Of a DNA stretch of 10,113 nucleotides, positions 1-6,888 are shown in pieces. This stretch comes from an uncultured Gemmobacter sp. (GTDB lineage: Bacteria > Pseudomonadota > Alphaproteobacteria > Rhodobacterales > Rhodobacteraceae). How positions within the stretch are numbered: the stretch's first letter is position 1; each line of letters begins with the position of its first letter. The DNA is taken from assembly GCA_937983495.1 (NCBI GenBank), contig CALKAA010000142.1:1-10113 (forward strand), in the 5' to 3' direction. A program made the position numbers and the translations under genes. The notes under the pieces were generated by a model. The model saw only the letters and a program-made list of their open reading frames with translations, ran no database searches and was not told the origin of the DNA.

Positions 1-57
1 AGACTGACGGAAATCTCGGGCAAATCCCCGCTCGCGGCCGCCATCCGCTACGCCCAG
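1..57 (+). pseudogene. IS66-family transposase remnant (C-terminal fragment)
   Basis: Frame 1 is open from the first base and begins RLTEISGKSPLAAAIRYA. This matches the 'ISGKSxLAxAIRYAL' stretch found in the C-terminal half of IS66-family (TnpC) transposases. In intact members it is followed by the D/N-rich segment ending in 'IDNNxAERA'. Here the similarity stops after about 19 residues and the frame runs on without family features into the start of vgrG. I see no IS66 terminal repeat between here and vgrG. It is therefore a broken fragment whose left part, if any, lies outside the window. The identification rests on one short motif, so it is moderately secure. Confidence 0.5.
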
Positions 58-220
58 ATTGCCCGTCTCGCTGCGATATGCTTGGCGGAGGCGGCATATT
101 GGGGCAGGTCGTGGCAGCCGCTGGCGGGGCTCTCGTTTGGGCCGAGAGAGGTTAAGGTTGCAGATTATGCTCCGTTGCATATCTTGGGACTGTCGCCGGG
201 TCGCGTAAGAGGCAGTTTTT
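58..220. other. Leader region between transposase remnant and vgrG
   Basis: About 160 bases separate the transposase remnant from vgrG. Frame 1 stays open through this stretch to position 336, but the translation resembles nothing I know and runs out of frame into vgrG, so I do not call it a gene. The promoter of the vgrG operon should lie here or further upstream. I cannot point to a convincing -35/-10 pair. The only clear signal is the AAGAGG ribosome-binding site at 207-212, eight bases before the vgrG ATG. Confidence 0.4.
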
Positions 221-2314
221 ATGAACATCGCATTTTCACAGACCGCCCGCATGGGCAGCTTGGCGACGGTTTTGGGGCGGGATGCGCTGGTTTTGATGCG
301 CTTTTCCGGAACCGAGCGGCTGAACGGGCTTTTTGACTGGCAGGTGGATTGTCTGGCGGCGACGGCGGATGTCGATTTCGACGGGCTGATCGGCACGCAT
401 GCGACGGTCACGCTGGAAAATCACACCGGGGCGCGGCGCTTTGACGGGATCGTGACCGAGGCGCGCTGGCTGGGCGCGGGCGAGAACGGGCATCGGTATC
501 GGCTGCGCTTGCAGCCCTGGCTCTGGCTTGCGTCTCTCAGGCGTAACCAACGTATATTCCATACGAAAACGGTGATCCAGATCGTCGAGGAACTGCTTTC
601 GGCCTATGCGGATGCGGGCAAGTTGCAGGTCGCCACGACCTCTGATTACCCAGAGCTTGAATATACGGTGCAATTTCGCGAGTCGGATATGGATTTCGCC
701 TGCCGCCTGCTGGAGCGGCACGGGATTTCCTATCATTTCCTGCATGATGACGGCGCGCATACCATGGTGCTGACCGATATGGCATCTGCCCATCCCAGCA
801 TTGGGGCGCGCGATTTTCACCCCGATGAGGGCCATCACCAGGCCGATGAGGAGCATTTCTGGGACTGGCGCCCGGCCCGCCGCATCACCACGGGCGCGAT
901 CCGGCTGACGGATTACAATTTCAAGACGCCCAATGCCGCGATGGAGGTGGACCGGCAGGGCGATGCTGCCCATGCGCAGGGCCGGATCGAAAGTTTCGAC
1001 TGGCCGGGTGACTATCTCGATCAGGGGCGCGGCCGGATGGTGGCGCAATTGCGCGCAAATGCCGAGCGTGGCCAGGATCGCCGCTTCGAGGCTGTGGGCG
1101 ATGTGCTTTCGCTGACCGCGGGCAGCCGGGTGACGCTGACCGGCGATGCCGTGCCGGGGCATGGTGCAGGCTATCTCTGCCTGGCCGCAACCCATTCCTA
1201 TACCTCGGACAATTACGGGTCGGGTGGTGCCCTGGGCGACGAACTGGCCTATCGCGGACATTATGTGCTGATGCCGGAGACGGCCCCGATGCTGCCCGAA
1301 CGCAAGACACCGCTGGCCGATGTGCGCGGGCCGCAGACTGCCGTGGTGGTGGGCGAGGGCGAGATCGACTGTGACGAATACGGCCGCATTCTTGTGCGCT
1401 TCCATTGGGATCTCGACGGAGCCTATTCCATGCGCTGCCGCGTCAGCCAGAATTGGGCTGGCAACGGATGGGGCGGCATGGTCATCCCGCGCATCGGCAT
1501 GGAGGTGCTGGTCGAATTTCTGGACGGCGACCCGGATCAACCCATGGTCACGGGATGCGTCTATAACGGGCGCAATGCCGTCCCGTATGAATTGCCGAAG
1601 CACAAGACCCGCAGCACATTCAAGACCAAAACCCACAAGGGCGGCGGGTTCAACGAATTGCGCTTTGAGGACGAGAAGGGGCAGGAAGAGATTTTTGTGC
1701 ATGCGCAGAAAGATCGGAATGAAAAGACACTGAACAATCATTCAGAGAGGATCGACAATAACTGGCTGCAATCTGTTGGACGTCACAAGGTGATCGAGGT
1801 TGATGGCAGCCATAGTGAATCTGTTCATGGAAGCATGATGCTGCATGTGGGAAAAAGCGGCAAAGGCCGGGTTCTTGATGCGGTTTCCAGAACCATTACC
1901 GAAGGTATTGGGCGTCTTGCGGTGACTTTACCTGTTCCGGGGCTTCATGACGGGGGGAGCGGGATTTATTCTCTGTTTGCAGACGCCGTGATCACAGAGA
2001 CAACGCCGGGTGCCAAATCCCAATTCATAGGTGTCACAAAGTCAGTGACGGTTGGCAGCACCTTGGTCGAACAGGCCGGAAATTCCATTCAGCTTACTTC
2101 CGGTTCGCAAATGTCGCTGGAGGCTGGCAATTCCGTGACGATTGTCAGTGGCAGCGAAATTGAGGTCAAGGTCGGCAAGGCGGAATTTCGGATGACCTCG
2201 GACGGGTTTATCCGGCTGAGCGGAGATACGCTTCTTCTTGAGTTCGAGAATGGGGTCGAATTGGTCGGTGGAAAGGAAATTACTGCCAGCGCGCCCAAGA
2301 TCAAGTTGAACTAG
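221..2314 (+). CDS. vgrG: Type VI secretion spike protein VgrG
   Basis: This 697-aa protein forms the trimeric spike that caps the T6SS Hcp tube and carries effectors out of the cell. The first ~330 residues are the gp27-like base; residues 153-173 hold the hallmark 'RESD(M/F)DFxCRLLERHGIxYHF' segment. The gp5-like OB fold follows at about residues 370-450, with GNGWGGMVIPRIGMEV and the 'GDPDQPMVTGxVYN' motif. Residues ~477-505 (FNELRFEDEKGQEEIFVHAQ) lead into the beta-helix needle. The C-terminus is a run of short beta-strand repeats (VTIVSGSEIEVKVG and similar), not an enzymatic domain, so this is a structural VgrG that needs separate cargo. The ATG at 221 has an AAGAGG site 8 bases upstream. 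The 3' third is more AT-rich than the 5' part (sample lines about 52% against 65% GC). Seven bases separate it from the next gene. Confidence 0.97.
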   Translation: MNIAFSQTARMGSLATVLGRDALVLMRFSGTERLNGLFDWQVDCLAATADVDFDGLIGTHATVTLENHTGARRFDGIVTEARWLGAGENGHRYRLRLQPWLWLASLRRNQRIFHTKTVIQIVEELLSAYADAGKLQVATTSDYPELEYTVQFRESDMDFACRLLERHGISYHFLHDDGAHTMVLTDMASAHPSIGARDFHPDEGHHQADEEHFWDWRPARRITTGAIRLTDYNFKTPNAAMEVDRQGDAAHAQGRIESFDWPGDYLDQGRGRMVAQLRANAERGQDRRFEAVGDVLSLTAGSRVTLTGDAVPGHGAGYLCLAATHSYTSDNYGSGGALGDELAYRGHYVLMPETAPMLPERKTPLADVRGPQTAVVVGEGEIDCDEYGRILVRFHWDLDGAYSMRCRVSQNWAGNGWGGMVIPRIGMEVLVEFLDGDPDQPMVTGCVYNGRNAVPYELPKHKTRSTFKTKTHKGGGFNELRFEDEKGQEEIFVHAQKDRNEKTLNNHSERIDNNWLQSVGRHKVIEVDGSHSESVHGSMMLHVGKSGKGRVLDAVSRTITEGIGRLAVTLPVPGLHDGGSGIYSLFADAVITETTPGAKSQFIGVTKSVTVGSTLVEQAGNSIQLTSGSQMSLEAGNSVTIVSGSEIEVKVGKAEFRMTSDGFIRLSGDTLLLEFENGVELVGGKEITASAPKIKLN

Positions 2315-2321
2315 AGGTCGG

Positions 2322-2801
2322 ATGTTGAAACGAATAATCCTGCTTGCGGTTTTTGCTTTTCTGGCGCTCGCTGTCAGCTCTGTGGCCTATTTCGGATTGA
2401 AAGTCGGCCAGCCGAAACGGGAAGTCATGTCTCCATCTGGGGCATTGGTATGTTCCAGGGAAAACTATGCAGATTATTTGAAGGTGCTTCCGCAAGCCGG
2501 GCGGATGGGCATAGATTTTTTCGATCGTTTTGGTGATGATGCCGCCCTGCGCAGGATGCTGATTGCCTTTGATGCGCTGGCATTGACGGGGCCGGAAACC
2601 GTTGTCGTGGCGGGCGAGCGTGCCAGGGCACAGCTATATACATCGGTTTGCCGGGACACCCAATGCACGCTGGAAGAAATGACAGCGGCCCAAACAAGCT
2701 GCATGGAAGACAACATGGCGGATTTTGGCAACGGATGCGTTTATCTGGCCCTGCGGTATCAAGGGAGTAATTTCTGCTTCATTGCTCCGGCAGAGGAGTA
2801 A
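2322..2801 (+). CDS. Exported six-cysteine protein of unknown function (X); immunity candidate
   Basis: I do not recognise this 159-aa protein. It starts MLKR followed by a hydrophobic stretch (about residues 5-26, ending in SSVAYFGL), which is a signal peptide or N-terminal membrane anchor. There is no lipobox cysteine. The remainder has six cysteines (44, 110, 115, 127, 139, 152), an even number clustered in the C-terminal third, which fits disulfide bonding in the periplasm. The start has an AGAGG site at 2313-2317 overlapping the vgrG stop region, and the stop lies four bases before the next ATG, so the gene is translated with both neighbours. A small periplasmic protein beside T6SS cargo is the usual profile of an immunity protein, here perhaps against Y, but this is inference from position and export signal only. 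Base composition is lower in GC than the 5' part of vgrG. Confidence 0.8.
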   Translation: MLKRIILLAVFAFLALAVSSVAYFGLKVGQPKREVMSPSGALVCSRENYADYLKVLPQAGRMGIDFFDRFGDDAALRRMLIAFDALALTGPETVVVAGERARAQLYTSVCRDTQCTLEEMTAAQTSCMEDNMADFGNGCVYLALRYQGSNFCFIAPAEE

Positions 2802-2805
2802 GACA

Positions 2806-3603
2806 ATGGCTGATCAATTTCCATTTGGCAATAATCCTGCAACGCCCGATACTTGGTTGGGCCGGTTCAACACAAAATCAAAACGCTGGATGGTGTCTTA
2901 TGACGGGAGTTTTTCCATCCTGTGCGGCTATCACAGCTTCATTTTTCTCGGGCTCGACAATTTGACCATCGGAATTGCCAATCTCTATAGCTGCGGCCCA
3001 TCAGTTGGGCTGCCGGTGGGGAAAATATTTCAGGCCGCCGGAGCGGGGGCAAGGGCCGCGGATCGTGTCGAGCGTGCGCATGAGAACATCACTCGGGGCT
3101 ATGATACCGTCGGAACCGCGCGTAATGAAGTTGCCCAGGATAATGCGGATACCGGTATGGCGCTTTATCGGAAGATGCAGGAGGGAATCCCCCAGCAATT
3201 CACAGCCCATGTGCCATTTTCATTCGAAGATCTTGCGGGCACGGCTGGAGCGGTCGCCGGGGCAGAGATTGCAGTGGCGGCATCGGCGGCAGCCTACATG
3301 ATTGATGCTGGGCCAATAGCAGGGCCAATTTACTTTGAAACCGCCGTCACGAATGTTGGGGATGGGCTGGTCAATGCCGGAATTGGTGTCAGTGCCGGAG
3401 TTTGGTCGGTAGAGGCCTGGCACAATCTGTATTTTGAACTCGGCGCGTCTGCGATTGCGCGGTGTCGGGTTGAAAACCAGTCGCCCTCCTATGATCAACC
3501 GTATCGTCGGATTGCTGGCGTTCACCCCTTTATTGCACAGTTGCCGCCCGCAGGGTGCAGTTTTGCCGAAACAGGATTCAATCCCATGACGATCTTGCGT
3601 TGA
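2806..3603 (+). CDS. Unknown protein Y, candidate T6SS cargo with hydrophobic Ala/Gly-rich segments
   Basis: I do not recognise this 265-aa protein. The ATG at 2806 is chosen over an in-frame upstream ATG at 2725 because GAGGAG at 2793-2798 lies just before it and the upstream start would sit deep inside the preceding gene. There is no signal peptide. Residues ~36-72 are hydrophobic and glycine-containing (SFIFLGLDNLTIGIANLYS). A charged region with RAADRVERAHEN follows (about 83-125). Residues ~143-177 are an Ala/Gly-rich stretch (AGTAGAVAGAEIAVAASAAA) long enough for a membrane hairpin, followed by another Gly/Val/Ala run near 184-200. Lack of an export signal plus membrane-compatible segments, in a vgrG operon, suggests a delivered effector that may act on membranes. 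No catalytic motif is visible, so a structural or adaptor role is possible. Its stop is followed directly by the Z1 gene. Confidence 0.8.
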   Translation: MADQFPFGNNPATPDTWLGRFNTKSKRWMVSYDGSFSILCGYHSFIFLGLDNLTIGIANLYSCGPSVGLPVGKIFQAAGAGARAADRVERAHENITRGYDTVGTARNEVAQDNADTGMALYRKMQEGIPQQFTAHVPFSFEDLAGTAGAVAGAEIAVAASAAAYMIDAGPIAGPIYFETAVTNVGDGLVNAGIGVSAGVWSVEAWHNLYFELGASAIARCRVENQSPSYDQPYRRIAGVHPFIAQLPPAGCSFAETGFNPMTILR

Positions 3604-3615
3604 ATGAGGGATCAG

Positions 3616-4212
3616 ATGGATGCAACCACCAAAATGCGTCATGCCGCCTATCGCGGGGCCTTGCTTTCAAGCTCGGGGCAGTCGCTGGCCGCGATCTGGC
3701 GCACGTTTCATGACAACACCTATTTGATCCTGCGCTTTGCACATGCCGATACCTCACGCGGGGATGGCAGCACGATGCGGACGATTGCAGATGCCGAGAG
3801 CCAGTTGTTGCGCATGATGGACGAGATCGCAGCCGCGGACTGGATACGCTTTTGCACCGGGGCGGGCTGGACGGAAACAGGCGCGGCGCTCTTGTCCTGG
3901 TGCAAGGATGCACGGGGCGAGGATGTCTGGCGCGGCTTTGCCCATGCGGGGGAGTGGCCCGTCGCAGATGAGGTGTTCGAGCGCGCGGCGCGGCTGGTCA
4001 AGCCCAAGGCTTTGCCCACCGGGCTGACGCTTTCGGCGGTGGTCGCATCTGCAAACGGCAGCCATCATGCGATTTGCGCTGCCCTGGTCGCGCGGCGCGG
4101 GACAATTCGTATTGATTATCCACCCGCCCAGATTGCGCAAATGCCAGAGGTCTTGCAGCACTATGTTGCCAGCAATACTGCTGGCAATCATGCGCAGGTT
4201 TCCGCGTCGTAA
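3616..4212 (+). CDS. Z-family protein Z1 (paralogue of Z2), T6SS accessory or immunity candidate
   Basis: This 198-aa cytoplasmic-looking protein has no signal peptide or membrane segment. I prefer the ATG at 3616, preceded by GAGGG at 3606-3610, over the in-frame ATG at 3604 that touches the stop of Y; the latter adds four residues. It can be aligned by eye along its length with Z2. Shared points are GALL near the N-terminus with a following IW and H (residues 15-32), an 'xxLLxxxxxIxAxxW' helix (63-77), AGWTETGA (83-90), WCKDA (95-99), and a C-terminal segment of the type 'IxIDxxxAxIxxxPxxL' (164-180). I do not know the family. Position directly after Y suggests a partner of Y, as an immunity protein, chaperone or adaptor. 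The last ~20 codons contain a perfect 9-bp inverted repeat and extend beyond where Z2 ends. The gene is GC-rich (sample line 42 of 60). Confidence 0.82.
   Translation: MDATTKMRHAAYRGALLSSSGQSLAAIWRTFHDNTYLILRFAHADTSRGDGSTMRTIADAESQLLRMMDEIAAADWIRFCTGAGWTETGAALLSWCKDARGEDVWRGFAHAGEWPVADEVFERAARLVKPKALPTGLTLSAVVASANGSHHAICAALVARRGTIRIDYPPAQIAQMPEVLQHYVASNTAGNHAQVSAS
4166..4187. repeat. Perfect 9-bp inverted repeat at the 3' end of Z1
   Basis: The arms TTGCCAGCA (4166-4174) and TGCTGGCAA (4179-4187) are exact reverse complements around a 4-base ATAC loop. The hairpin lies within the last codons of Z1, about 25 bases before its stop and about 37 before the PAAR start. There is no T-run after it, so it does not look like a standard intrinsic terminator. 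It could slow ribosomes, stabilise an mRNA end or be a binding or recombination site; none of these is shown. Confidence 0.6.
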
Positions 4213-4224
4213 AGGATTTCTCAA

Positions 4225-4620
4225 ATGCCGGCAGCATCGCGCAAAGGAGATACCGGTTCCGGGCATGGGTGTTTTCCTCCGACACCGGCCATCACTGGAA
4301 GCCCGGATGTTCTGATTGACGGTATCCCTGCATTGCGTCGTGGGGATGCGCTTGCGCCTCATGCGTGCCCGAACACTCCGCCGCATCCGAGGTCTGTGGC
4401 GGACGGGTCTTCGACCGTTCTGGTGAATGGCCGCCCCCTGGCCCGGATCGGCGATGGGATCGACTGTGGAGGCAGTGTCGAGGTCGGCTCCGGCACGGTT
4501 TTTGCGGATGATGAAGGCCCGCGAGAAACCAAGACCCTGCGTGGCTGGTCGCCCTGCATGCGCGCTTGCATGAAGGAAGCCAACCAGCGCGGTCAGGCCT
4601 TTGTGCGGGCAAGATCGTGA
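4225..4620 (+). CDS. PAAR-domain T6SS spike-tip protein
   Basis: This 131-aa protein is a PAAR protein, the small cone that sharpens the VgrG spike and can carry effectors. Residues 8-93 cover the domain: GDTGSGHGCFPPTP, GSPDVLIDGIPALRRGD (25-41), HAC (46-48), GSSTVLVNGRPLARIGD (61-77) and the closing C-x-GS segment. Candidate zinc ligands H14, H46, H54 and C81 fit the three-His one-Cys site known in this family. A 38-residue tail follows (94-131) with C111 and C115 in a CxxxC arrangement and a basic end; it is too short for a usual toxin domain and may contact the adaptor or cargo. AAAGGA at 4211-4216 sets the ATG at 4225. The stop overlaps the start of the DUF4123 gene (GTGA), so the two are probably translationally coupled. 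Confidence 0.95.
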   Translation: MPAASRKGDTGSGHGCFPPTPAITGSPDVLIDGIPALRRGDALAPHACPNTPPHPRSVADGSSTVLVNGRPLARIGDGIDCGGSVEVGSGTVFADDEGPRETKTLRGWSPCMRACMKEANQRGQAFVRARS

Positions 4621-5570
4621 TCGGTGCAGGGATCGCCCCGCTGTCCTCTGCCTTCTCGCTGCGCGAGCCGCTGCGTCAGGGGCGGCTTTTCGCCATGCTG
4701 GATGCGACGGGGTTTGATGCACTTGCGGATTTGCTCGAAGCATCCGGGCTGGATCATGGAAGTCTGTTCCTTGGGGAAGACGCCGTGATGTTGCGCGGCG
4801 AGGCACCGTTCATCGTCGCGCTGACCACAAGGCATCTCTCGGCCGTGAAAGAGATCCTCCGGCGCGCGAACAACCGGCATGCCGGCTTTTTGTGTATCGT
4901 CGGCGAAGGGGACGAGCCACCGGGCATCGACCAGTTGCGCCGGCACTGGAAAAAATGGCTGTCGGTCCGCATCCCGGATGAGGAGGGTCTAGTGTTGTTC
5001 CGTTTCTTCGATGCCAGAATCATGTTTGCCTTTGTTGCGACTTTGCCGGCCTCGGATGCGGCAGCCTTTTTCGGGCCGAACCAGGCCTTGATCGGCTTTC
5101 GTGGCCAGAGCTTGATGGAGGTGCGCCAGGTGATCCCGGCCAAGCCTCGCCGGGTGGGGGCCGGGGCGTGGTATGAGATGACCCCCGTGCAGGTTGACGC
5201 CTTTTCCGAGGTGGCAGGCGATGCCTTTGCCGACAAGTTCCGGCGCTACATGCGTGAAGTGTGGTGGGACAAATTTGAAAACGCCTCGGATGAAACGCTG
5301 GACAAGATGCGCGAGGATGCCATGGCGACCGCAAGGCGCCTCGATCTCCCACTGACGGCAAATACCATTGTGACCCTTGCGCTGATCGAGGTCAACGCGC
5401 CTCAGGTCATCGGCAAGGCACATTATATCATGGAGCAGGTCGACAAGCAGATAAAAGTGCACCCGAATGGCTATGCTGTCGTCATGATGGCGGTCGCGGT
5501 GACCGAAGTGGGAGGAGAGGCGGGGGCGCGCATGGAGGCAAGATCGGCATATTGGGACAGCTTCAAATGA
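4617..5570 (+). CDS. DUF4123-type T6SS cargo adaptor
   Basis: DUF4123 proteins (Tap/Tec type) are cytoplasmic chaperone-adaptors that load a neighbouring effector onto VgrG or PAAR and are usually not secreted themselves. Taking the GTG at 4617, which overlaps the PAAR stop, the protein has 317 aa. An in-frame ATG at 4566 would add 17 residues and a 55-base overlap, so it is less likely. The family signature is clear over residues ~24-155: LFAMLDATGF, GSLFLGEDA, APFIVAL, a stretch with a conserved 'HWKKWLSV', LVLFRFFDARI (125-135) and FFGPNQ (151-156). The C-terminal half (~160-317) is less conserved and includes a helical region with WWDKFENASDETLDKMRED; in such adaptors this part recognises the cargo. 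The next gene, W, begins at an ATGA overlap with its stop, which makes W the obvious cargo. Confidence 0.9.
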   Translation: MIGAGIAPLSSAFSLREPLRQGRLFAMLDATGFDALADLLEASGLDHGSLFLGEDAVMLRGEAPFIVALTTRHLSAVKEILRRANNRHAGFLCIVGEGDEPPGIDQLRRHWKKWLSVRIPDEEGLVLFRFFDARIMFAFVATLPASDAAAFFGPNQALIGFRGQSLMEVRQVIPAKPRRVGAGAWYEMTPVQVDAFSEVAGDAFADKFRRYMREVWWDKFENASDETLDKMREDAMATARRLDLPLTANTIVTLALIEVNAPQVIGKAHYIMEQVDKQIKVHPNGYAVVMMAVAVTEVGGEAGARMEARSAYWDSFK

Positions 5571-6196
5571 ACGGCGACAGCACGACACCGCCAGAAGGGG
5601 GCTGGGATCGCGTCATCTGGTCCGATGCCAGAAACCCCGCAGATCATCCGCTGCCGACCGAAGCCTTCAATTGCCCGACCGGGACATGTGACAACACCCC
5701 CTGTTCGGATATTCCGCGCAATGTGAGCCGTGTGATCGACCCGTTTTCGCGGGCGCATGTCGAAAGAAACGCCTGCAACCGATGCCCGACACAGCCCCCG
5801 ATCAGGACCGTGATTCCCAGCAATTCAATGTTCATACCCGATACGGTCGTCTATCTCGATTCAGAGGGCAATAAATGGGGGATCGACAGTGCAGTCGCAG
5901 CGCCCCGCTTTCACGGCGATGGCGGAATGATTGGCCGCGAAGACAGCTCTTCCACCTATCGCGTCACCAAAACTGCCAATGGGCAATCTGGGGGTTGGCA
6001 ATGCCGCTACTATCAGGGCAACCTGGACGATACGAGCTATGATCTGGGCACCTATGATTATGCCGATGCTGAAATCATGGCGGTGATCGGATCGAAAGTG
6101 CCTTTTGCAGGGATCGAAAACATCCATGACACCATGGATGTGCAGCCGCATTATGCGAACCCGCGCTATACTCCGGGCCTGACAAAGAAATATTAG
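5567..6196 (+). CDS. Unknown protein W, candidate effector loaded by the DUF4123 adaptor
   Basis: I do not recognise this 209-aa protein. The ATG at 5567 overlaps the stop of the adaptor gene (ATGA). There is no signal peptide or membrane segment. The N-terminal third is rich in Pro and Cys: C36, C41, C46, C70 and C73, the last two as CNRC; C146 is separate. The C-terminal half has aromatic and acidic patches (SYDLGTYDYADAE, 157-169) and ends in HDTMDVQPHYANPRYTPGLT, with H188 and H195 and several acidic residues that could form an active or metal site. Genes directly after a DUF4123 gene usually encode its effector, so W is the best toxin candidate in the window. No known catalytic motif (lipase GxSxG, Tae Cys-His, nuclease HNH) is evident. 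It is AT-rich beside its neighbours (27 GC of 60 in the line at 5821), pointing to recent acquisition. Confidence 0.82.
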   Translation: MNGDSTTPPEGGWDRVIWSDARNPADHPLPTEAFNCPTGTCDNTPCSDIPRNVSRVIDPFSRAHVERNACNRCPTQPPIRTVIPSNSMFIPDTVVYLDSEGNKWGIDSAVAAPRFHGDGGMIGREDSSSTYRVTKTANGQSGGWQCRYYQGNLDDTSYDLGTYDYADAEIMAVIGSKVPFAGIENIHDTMDVQPHYANPRYTPGLTKKY

Positions 6197-6297
6197 GCGG
6201 CACAACAGAGCATGTGGCATTGATCCAGACTGTCTGGGCAAGATTGTCTCGGCCAGCGCGGCTGGACCGGTGCCGATATCCGAGGGGCTTCAGAACC

Positions 6298-6831
6298 ATG
6301 AGAGACTGTTTCGAAGGCGCCCTGCTCGTTTCGGATGAATTCAGCCTGCCGGAAATCTGGCTTGGCCTTCATCGTTCCGCGGTCGAGTGGGCGCGGCTTG
6401 AAAAGGCCGCTGAAGGTGCCGATTTGCAGGAGCGGTTGACCCGATCCGACCGGAACATGCTGAACCTTCTGGCAGATGTGCCGGCACAGCGCTGGCGCGC
6501 ATTGTGTCAGGCCGCAGGGCAGACATCGACCGGTGCGGTTGCAGAGGCATGGTGCCGGGATGCCGATCTGCATTCTGTCGCGGACAGTTGGGCCATGATG
6601 TCGGAGGGCTCGCAGAATGCGCTGCACTTGTCGCTGCGCCTTTTGCCAGCCGACAGGCTGCCCGAGTTTGACAGGCTGTCGAATGCAATCGCTTGGTCTG
6701 GCGGGCGCCTTGGGTCCATCGCCTTTTGCATACACGCAAATCCGGGGATGCAGATCGACATCGGTGAAGCCCATCTCGAGACGGCTCCGGCGCTCATCAA
6801 GGCGCTCTTGAGGGCGCGTTTCAAAGCCTGA
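6298..6831 (+). CDS. Z-family protein Z2 (paralogue of Z1), T6SS accessory or immunity candidate
   Basis: This 177-aa protein begins at the ATG at 6298, with GAGGGG ten bases upstream. The frame is open back to a GTG at 6214, but that has no ribosome-binding site, and Z1 aligns from near the ATG (MRHAAYRGALL against MRDCFEGALL). Shared features with Z1 are GALL, IW...LH, the 'NLLADVPAQRWRALC' helix, AGQTSTGA (73-80), WCRDA (85-89), and MQIDIGEAHLETAPALIKAL at the C-terminus (151-170). It is soluble with no export signal. It follows W as Z1 follows Y, so the family is tied to the cargo genes. Either it neutralises or chaperones its neighbour, or it is a general adaptor whose copy was duplicated with the module. 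About 100 bases separate it from W, so it may be translated independently. Confidence 0.8.
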   Translation: MRDCFEGALLVSDEFSLPEIWLGLHRSAVEWARLEKAAEGADLQERLTRSDRNMLNLLADVPAQRWRALCQAAGQTSTGAVAEAWCRDADLHSVADSWAMMSEGSQNALHLSLRLLPADRLPEFDRLSNAIAWSGGRLGSIAFCIHANPGMQIDIGEAHLETAPALIKALLRARFKA

Positions 6832-6888
6832 TCCCGATTGCAGCACGGGCGGGCAGCCTCTGACGCGCTGTAATGCGCCGGAAATGGT

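Noticed and set aside
82..336. 84-codon plus-strand frame running from the transposase remnant into vgrG
   Set aside because: It has no ribosome-binding site and no family similarity after the first residues, and it overlaps the well-supported vgrG start by more than 100 bases.
236..1741. 501-codon open frame on the minus strand opposite vgrG
   Set aside because: It lies antisense to a confidently recognised VgrG, and its translation is low-complexity in His, Arg, Pro and Ile with no known domain. Long antisense frames are expected in GC-rich genes.
4566..4616. Upstream ATG for the DUF4123 gene
   Set aside because: It would overlap the PAAR gene by 55 bases. The GTG at 4617 gives the usual stop-start overlap and the family similarity begins well after it. 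The choice is probable, not certain.
6214..6297. 28-codon N-terminal extension of Z2 from a GTG
   Set aside because: There is no ribosome-binding site before the GTG, the extension has no counterpart in Z1, and the ATG at 6298 has GAGGGG upstream.
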